From the NCBI GenBank assembly GCA_937967645.1, contig CALBTT010000215.1:1-17963 (forward strand): a stretch of DNA of 17,963 nt. Direction: 5' to 3'. Shown here in pieces: positions 14,226-17,963 of this stretch. Positions within the stretch are counted from its first letter, which is position 1. Every line of letters starts with the position of its first letter. A program made the translations under genes and the position numbers. Origin of the DNA: an uncultured Zoogloea sp. (GTDB lineage: Bacteria > Pseudomonadota > Gammaproteobacteria > Burkholderiales > Rhodocyclaceae). The notes below the pieces were generated by a model. The model worked only from the letters and a program-made list of their open reading frames with translations, searched no databases and was not told the origin of the DNA.

Positions 14226-16544
14226 TCAAGGCCCGATGGACAGGCTGACCGGCGGAGGGGGCTCGACTTGCTGCACCTGCTCCCCCAGGCGCACCTGGGC
14301 TGAATGAACCGCGAAATGCGCCACGCCACGCGCCGTGGGCCGGGCCCGGAAGCGAGCCAGCAGGCTGCCTCCATTGCCGGCCGGAATGCGCAGGGCCAGC
14401 GCATCGGCCCCCTCACCCGGCTGGTCGAGGGATTCGAGCAGGGTGGAATCGAAGCTGAGCAGCAAGGGGCCACCCTCCCCGCTCGGCCCGGTGGCCTGCA
14501 GGCTCAGGCTGAAGACCTCGCCGGGGCGGACCTGGGCCGGCGCAGCCATACTCAGGGCCAGGCTGCCGGCGCTACCGCCGCTACCGCCGCTATCGTTCTC
14601 GATCGCCCCGTCACCCACGGGGACCGCCGGCGCCGCCACCATGCCGGCAGGCAGACGCGCGGGCACGGGCAGCATCGCAGCCGGCAGCCCGGGCCGGTCG
14701 GATGCGTTAGGGCGCCCCGCCACCGCCGACAACTGCAAAGGCAGCGCCCCCACCGCCCCCTCCGTGCCCGCCGGCCAGGTGGCACTGGCCAGGGCCGGCT
14801 GGGTCACGTTGCGCACCACCCGGGGGGTGATCAGCAGGACGATCTCGGTCTTGTTGTCCACGTCTCGCTGGCTGCTGAACAGGCGGCCGAGGCCCGGCAG
14901 CTCCCCCAGCCCGGGCAGGCGGAAGGCCGAGCTGCGCTCCTCGTCACTGATCAGGCCGGCCAGCACCTGGGTCTCCCCGTCCTTCAGGCGCAGGGAGGTG
15001 GCGGCGCTGCGGGTTCCCACCTGGTAGGCCAGCGAGCTGGAGGGACCGAGCACCTCCTTGACGATGCTGCTGACCTCCAGGCTGACCTTGATGGCCACTT
15101 CGTCGTCCAGGTGCACCGCCGGCTCCACCTCCAGCTTGAGCCCCACGTCGAGGTAGTTCACCGAGGCGGAGACGCCCACGTTGGCCGTCGAGGTGGTGGT
15201 GAACACCGGCAGCTTCTCGCCGATGTGGATGCGCGCCTTGTCCCGGTTCTTCACCCGGATGCGCGGGTTGGCGAGGATGCTGGAGCTGCCGTCCTGGTCC
15301 TTGAGGTTGAGGAGCAGGCCCGGGTTGGCCACGTAGGGCACCATGGCGCCGGTATTGCGCAGGTTGACGTTGCCAGGCAGGAGCTGGCCGCCCAGATTCT
15401 GGGTGATGGTGGTGCCGGTGGGGGTGGTGACCGCCGAAGTGGTGGTGGGCTGCAGCAGGCCGTAGCCGATCTGGTCGGGAAAGCGCAGGCCCAGCTCCAG
15501 CAGCTTGTTACGGCTGATCTCGAGCACCTCCACCTCCAGCATCACCTCAGGCTCGGCCAGGTCCAGCCCGGCGATCAGCCGTTCAGCCAGGCGAACCGCC
15601 TCGGGGGTGTCCTTCATGATCAGCAGGTTGAGCTTCTCTTCGACGAACACGTCCTTGGTCTTGACCATCTGCTTGATCATCGCCATGGCCTGTTTGGGGT
15701 CGGCGTTGGCCAGGTAGAAGCTGCGGGTCACCAGTTCCTGGTAGTCCTTCTGCTTGGCCGGGGTATTGGGATAAATCAGCAGCGACTGTTCGTTGAGCAG
15801 CTTGCGTTCGAGCTGCTGGGTGACCATCAGCAGGCGCAGCACTTCGTCGATGCTGCTGCGACGCACGATGAGGGACACCTTGGCGTCCGGGCGCACGTCC
15901 TTGTCCAGCACAAAGTTGAGGCCGGACTCCCGCGCCAGCACCTCGAGCACACCGCGCAGGGGCGCGTCGCGGAACTCCAGGCTGACCGGGCGTGCCAGGG
16001 GCCCCTGCAGGGCGGTGAGCTGCGGGTCGCGGGCAGCTGCCTTGTCATCCAGCTGGCGCAGCACGGCCCGTGCCCCGGCATGGCCGGGTTCGGCGGCCAG
16101 CACGCCGCGGGCGGCGGCTTCGGCACCTGCGGCATCTCCCCGGGCCAGGCGCTGCTCCGCGTCCAGCACCTGGGCGTTGCGGCGCTTCTGGGCCTCGAGG
16201 GCCTCCAGGCCGGTCAGCAGACGGGGGTGGGAAGGGTCGTAAGCACGGGCCACCTTCAGGGCTGCGGCGGCCTCATCGAAACGGCCCGCGGCGCGGGCCT
16301 GCTCCGCCAGGGCCAGCTGGCGCACCACCAGCATGTCGCGCTGACGCAGGTAGTAGCTGCGCAGTTCCAGGTTGCCGGGCTGGGTGGCGACCCGCTCCCG
16401 CAGATCACGCAGGGCGGCCTCCGGGTTGCCAGCGGCAAAGGCCTTGCGGCTCTCCTCCAGAGCAGGGTTGGCGGCGCAGGCGGCCAGCAGCACACCGGCG
16501 AAGAAGGTGGCGGCGAGGCGCCGCGACAGGATGGACAGGGTCAT
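14226..16544 (-). CDS. lipoprotein secretin with C-terminal cohesin-like domain
   Basis: The 772-residue outer-membrane channel begins with a lipoprotein signal (LLAAC, lipidated Cys23). Residues 25-175 are Ala-rich helices with TPR character. A secretin N0-type (STN) domain (about 187-260) and an N1-type ring domain (about 272-328) follow. The secretin barrel core (about 333-578) contains VEVLEI, ILANPRIRVKN, FRLPGLGELPGLGRLF and IVLLITPRVV. After a Pro/Ala-rich linker and a Ser-Gly linker (652-661), residues about 662-771 look like a cohesin-type beta domain (QVRPGEVFSL, SFDSTLLESL). Type II and type IV secretins usually lack such an end. It overlaps the PilP-like gene by four bases. Confidence 0.9.
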   Translation of the reverse strand: MTLSILSRRLAATFFAGVLLAACAANPALEESRKAFAAGNPEAALRDLRERVATQPGNLELRSYYLRQRDMLVVRQLALAEQARAAGRFDEAAAALKVARAYDPSHPRLLTGLEALEAQKRRNAQVLDAEQRLARGDAAGAEAAARGVLAAEPGHAGARAVLRQLDDKAAARDPQLTALQGPLARPVSLEFRDAPLRGVLEVLARESGLNFVLDKDVRPDAKVSLIVRRSSIDEVLRLLMVTQQLERKLLNEQSLLIYPNTPAKQKDYQELVTRSFYLANADPKQAMAMIKQMVKTKDVFVEEKLNLLIMKDTPEAVRLAERLIAGLDLAEPEVMLEVEVLEISRNKLLELGLRFPDQIGYGLLQPTTTSAVTTPTGTTITQNLGGQLLPGNVNLRNTGAMVPYVANPGLLLNLKDQDGSSSILANPRIRVKNRDKARIHIGEKLPVFTTTSTANVGVSASVNYLDVGLKLEVEPAVHLDDEVAIKVSLEVSSIVKEVLGPSSSLAYQVGTRSAATSLRLKDGETQVLAGLISDEERSSAFRLPGLGELPGLGRLFSSQRDVDNKTEIVLLITPRVVRNVTQPALASATWPAGTEGAVGALPLQLSAVAGRPNASDRPGLPAAMLPVPARLPAGMVAAPAVPVGDGAIENDSGGSGGSAGSLALSMAAPAQVRPGEVFSLSLQATGPSGEGGPLLLSFDSTLLESLDQPGEGADALALRIPAGNGGSLLARFRARPTARGVAHFAVHSAQVRLGEQVQQVEPPPPVSLSIGP

Positions 16545-17029
16545 TGCAGGGCCCCGGTCATGAGGCTTTGGGTTTCATTAAGGGGCAGGTACAGAAAATC
16601 GATGCGGCTGCGGGACACCCCGGTGACCCGGTAGCGCCCGTCCAGCATGTCGCCGGCGCGGACCACGCGGAGCTCGTCCCGCTCCATGACGAAGGCGGCC
16701 GGCGCGCCACCATCGTCGAGCATCCCCCCGTAGCGGTAAGGCAAGGGCGGCGCCACCGGGCGCGGCGGTGGCCCGGGCGGCGCCGGGGGGGGCTGGAAGC
16801 TGCGCTCCGGGAAGAGGTTGGCCCCCGCCTCCGCCCCGGCGGCGGGCGACACACGCAAGGGGGCAGCAAGGCTGGCGACATCCAGGCGTGGCGCCGACGG
16901 GGCGCGACGGACGTCACGGGGCTTGCGGCCGGCGGCCGGCACCTCGTCTCCCTCCTCGAGGCCGGCGGCCCACCAGGCGGCCAGCAAGGTGGCGGCGAGG
17001 GCCGCGAACAGTCCGTGGGCGCGCTTCAT
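16541..17029 (-). CDS. PilP/GspC-like inner-membrane linker protein
   Basis: The 162-residue protein has one N-terminal membrane helix (about 7-23), a long disordered stretch with a Pro-rich tract (78-97), and a small beta domain (98-158). That domain, YRYGGMLDDGG, RAGDMLDGRYRV and FLYLPLNETQSL, fits the PilP/GspC homology region that contacts the secretin N0 domain. It lies between the PilO-like and secretin genes, as PilP does in type IV pilus operons, with four-base overlaps on both sides. True PilP is a lipoprotein; here there is no lipobox, so GspC-like anchoring is more likely. Confidence 0.7.
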   Translation of the reverse strand: MKRAHGLFAALAATLLAAWWAAGLEEGDEVPAAGRKPRDVRRAPSAPRLDVASLAAPLRVSPAAGAEAGANLFPERSFQPPPAPPGPPPRPVAPPLPYRYGGMLDDGGAPAAFVMERDELRVVRAGDMLDGRYRVTGVSRSRIDFLYLPLNETQSLMTGALQ

Positions 17030-17628
17030 GCTGGACGCCTGAGGTAGATGACGATGCGCACCCGCGCCTCCAGCTCGCTGTCGCCGATGCGGGCGCGGCG
17101 CAGGCTGAGACTGTCGATGGCCAGTTCCGGCATCGCCACCTGCAGGTCACCCAGCCAGGCACGCAGGGACGGATAGCTCCCCTTGAGTGGCAGATCCAGG
17201 CTGACCTGCTCGAGCGGGCTACCGGGCAGGCGGCTGGAGCGGTAGTCGGCCTTGTCGGTGCGCAGCCCCCGGGCCTGGGCATGGCCGTGCAGGCGCACCA
17301 GCAGGTCCGGCAACGCCGTGTCCTCCGGAATGCGCAGCAGGAAGGCGTCGAGCTGTGCCCGCGGCGAAGGCGGTGGCGCGGCCTGGCGGCGCTGCGTGCG
17401 CTGGGCGGCGCGGGCCTGGTGGTAGAGTCGGTCGGCCTCCGCCGCCAGGGCCCGGTTGCCGGTGATGTCGAAGCTGAAGGCAAAGCCGGCCAGGCCGACG
17501 CCCAGGGCGCCGGCCCAGCCGGCGGCACGGATACGGCGCCGGGCAGCCTCGGCCAGCATGGAGCGGGAGGGGGCCGGGGCCGGGCGGGTGAGACGCCGCA
17601 AGCCGGCGAGCAAGATGGCAGGCTTCAT
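17026..17628 (-). CDS. PilO-like inner-membrane assembly protein
   Basis: The 200-residue protein has a basic cytoplasmic head (1-35), one membrane helix (about 36-53), a charged coiled-coil-like segment (57-85) and a periplasmic domain with the PilO/GspM pattern LPLKGSYPSLRAWLGDLQ, followed by LAIDSLSLRRA. It would pair with the PilN-like protein upstream to align the inner-membrane platform with the secretin. I chose the ATG at 17628, which overlaps the upstream stop by four bases as at most other junctions of this operon; an ATG at 17643 would add five residues. Confidence 0.7.
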   Translation of the reverse strand: MKPAILLAGLRRLTRPAPAPSRSMLAEAARRRIRAAGWAGALGVGLAGFAFSFDITGNRALAAEADRLYHQARAAQRTQRRQAAPPPSPRAQLDAFLLRIPEDTALPDLLVRLHGHAQARGLRTDKADYRSSRLPGSPLEQVSLDLPLKGSYPSLRAWLGDLQVAMPELAIDSLSLRRARIGDSELEARVRIVIYLRRPA

Positions 17629-17963
17629 CGACGCGGCGCCCAACGGGCCTGCAGGCTGAAGTCCACCACCTGTACCCCGCCGTCGTCGTGGAAGCCATAA
17701 CTGGCCAGACGCACTTCACGCAGGTCTGGCACCGCCTCGAGGCGCTTCAGAAAGGCGAATACCTCGGTCAGCGCACGCGCCTGCCCGGTGAGGCGCAATG
17801 CGCCCTTGGCGCCGTCCTGTTCCAGCTCCAGCAGGGCCACGCCCGGATCGTCGGTGGCCCGCTCCAGACCGGCCAGCAGGCCCGGCCAGTCGCGCCGCAG
17901 GGCATCGGCCACCGCCAGGGCCGGCTTGAGCTCGGCATCACTCGGCGGCGGCGCCGGACGGGC
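17625..17963 (-). CDS. PilN-like assembly protein, C-terminal fragment
   Basis: An open frame of 112 residues runs in from the window end, so the start lies beyond 17963. The GTG at 17912 is internal, since coding character (Pro-rich, then ELKPALAVADAL) continues upstream. The visible part contains LLELEQDGAKGALRLTGQA, a helix with VFAFLKRLEAV, and the end VQVVDFSLQARW. This is the ferredoxin-like C-terminal layout of PilN/GspL periplasmic domains. Its place before the PilO-like gene supports the call. The membrane helix would be in the missing part. Confidence 0.6.
   Translation of the reverse strand, partial: ARPAPPPSDAELKPALAVADALRRDWPGLLAGLERATDDPGVALLELEQDGAKGALRLTGQARALTEVFAFLKRLEAVPDLREVRLASYGFHDDGGVQVVDFSLQARWAPRR

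Noticed and set aside
14304..16634. 776-codon plus-strand frame opposite the secretin
   Set aside because: Low-complexity Gln/Gly/His-rich translation; the opposite frame encodes a clear secretin.

Overview
The window is GC-rich and densely packed, with many 1-4 bp gene overlaps. It looks like a chromosomal contig end from a proteobacterium, most likely a betaproteobacterium (Rhodocyclales or Burkholderiales type). That guess rests on composition, on the PhnW/PhnY/PhnA gene set with its associated regulator and membrane protein, and on an EpsA-like LuxR regulator; no rRNA or marker gene is present to prove it. Bases 1-47 are not genomic: they match the 3' part of the Illumina P5/universal adapter, so the biological sequence begins at about base 48.

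Region 1 (48-2054, plus strand): the C-terminal part of a PhoD-type alkaline phosphatase cut by the contig end, a strong hairpin, a 78-residue membrane protein of unknown function in a less GC-rich stretch, and a secreted protein joining an LprI-type Cys-rich domain to an MliC-type lysozyme-inhibitor domain.

Region 2 (2055-12087): a divergent phosphonate island of ten genes. Leftward from about 8924: phnC, phnD, phnE (ABC uptake), phnA (phosphonoacetate hydrolase), a zinc alcohol dehydrogenase, phnW (2-aminoethylphosphonate:pyruvate transaminase) and an HD-domain protein of the PhnZ oxygenase type. Rightward from 9099: a GntR/FCD regulator, phnY (phosphonoacetaldehyde dehydrogenase) and an EamA-type membrane protein. 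Together PhnW, PhnY and PhnA form a complete route 2-aminoethylphosphonate -> phosphonoacetaldehyde -> phosphonoacetate -> acetate + phosphate. The alcohol dehydrogenase and the HD oxygenase are not needed for that route and suggest additional substrates. The 174 bp between phnC and the regulator contains a perfect ATTGT-TG-ACAAT palindrome, a good candidate operator, and a second inverted repeat.

Region 3 (12132-17963, all minus strand): a secretion/pilus-type operon read leftward. It has a PilN-like protein cut by the window end, a PilO-like protein, a PilP/GspC-like protein, a lipoprotein secretin with an N-terminal helical region and a C-terminal cohesin-like domain, two canonical pseudopilins, a third pseudopilin-like protein lacking Glu+5, and finally a LuxR-type regulator whose GTG start overlaps the preceding stop. 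The ATPase, platform protein and prepilin peptidase are not in the window. I see no RNA genes, CRISPR arrays, transposases or attachment sites.
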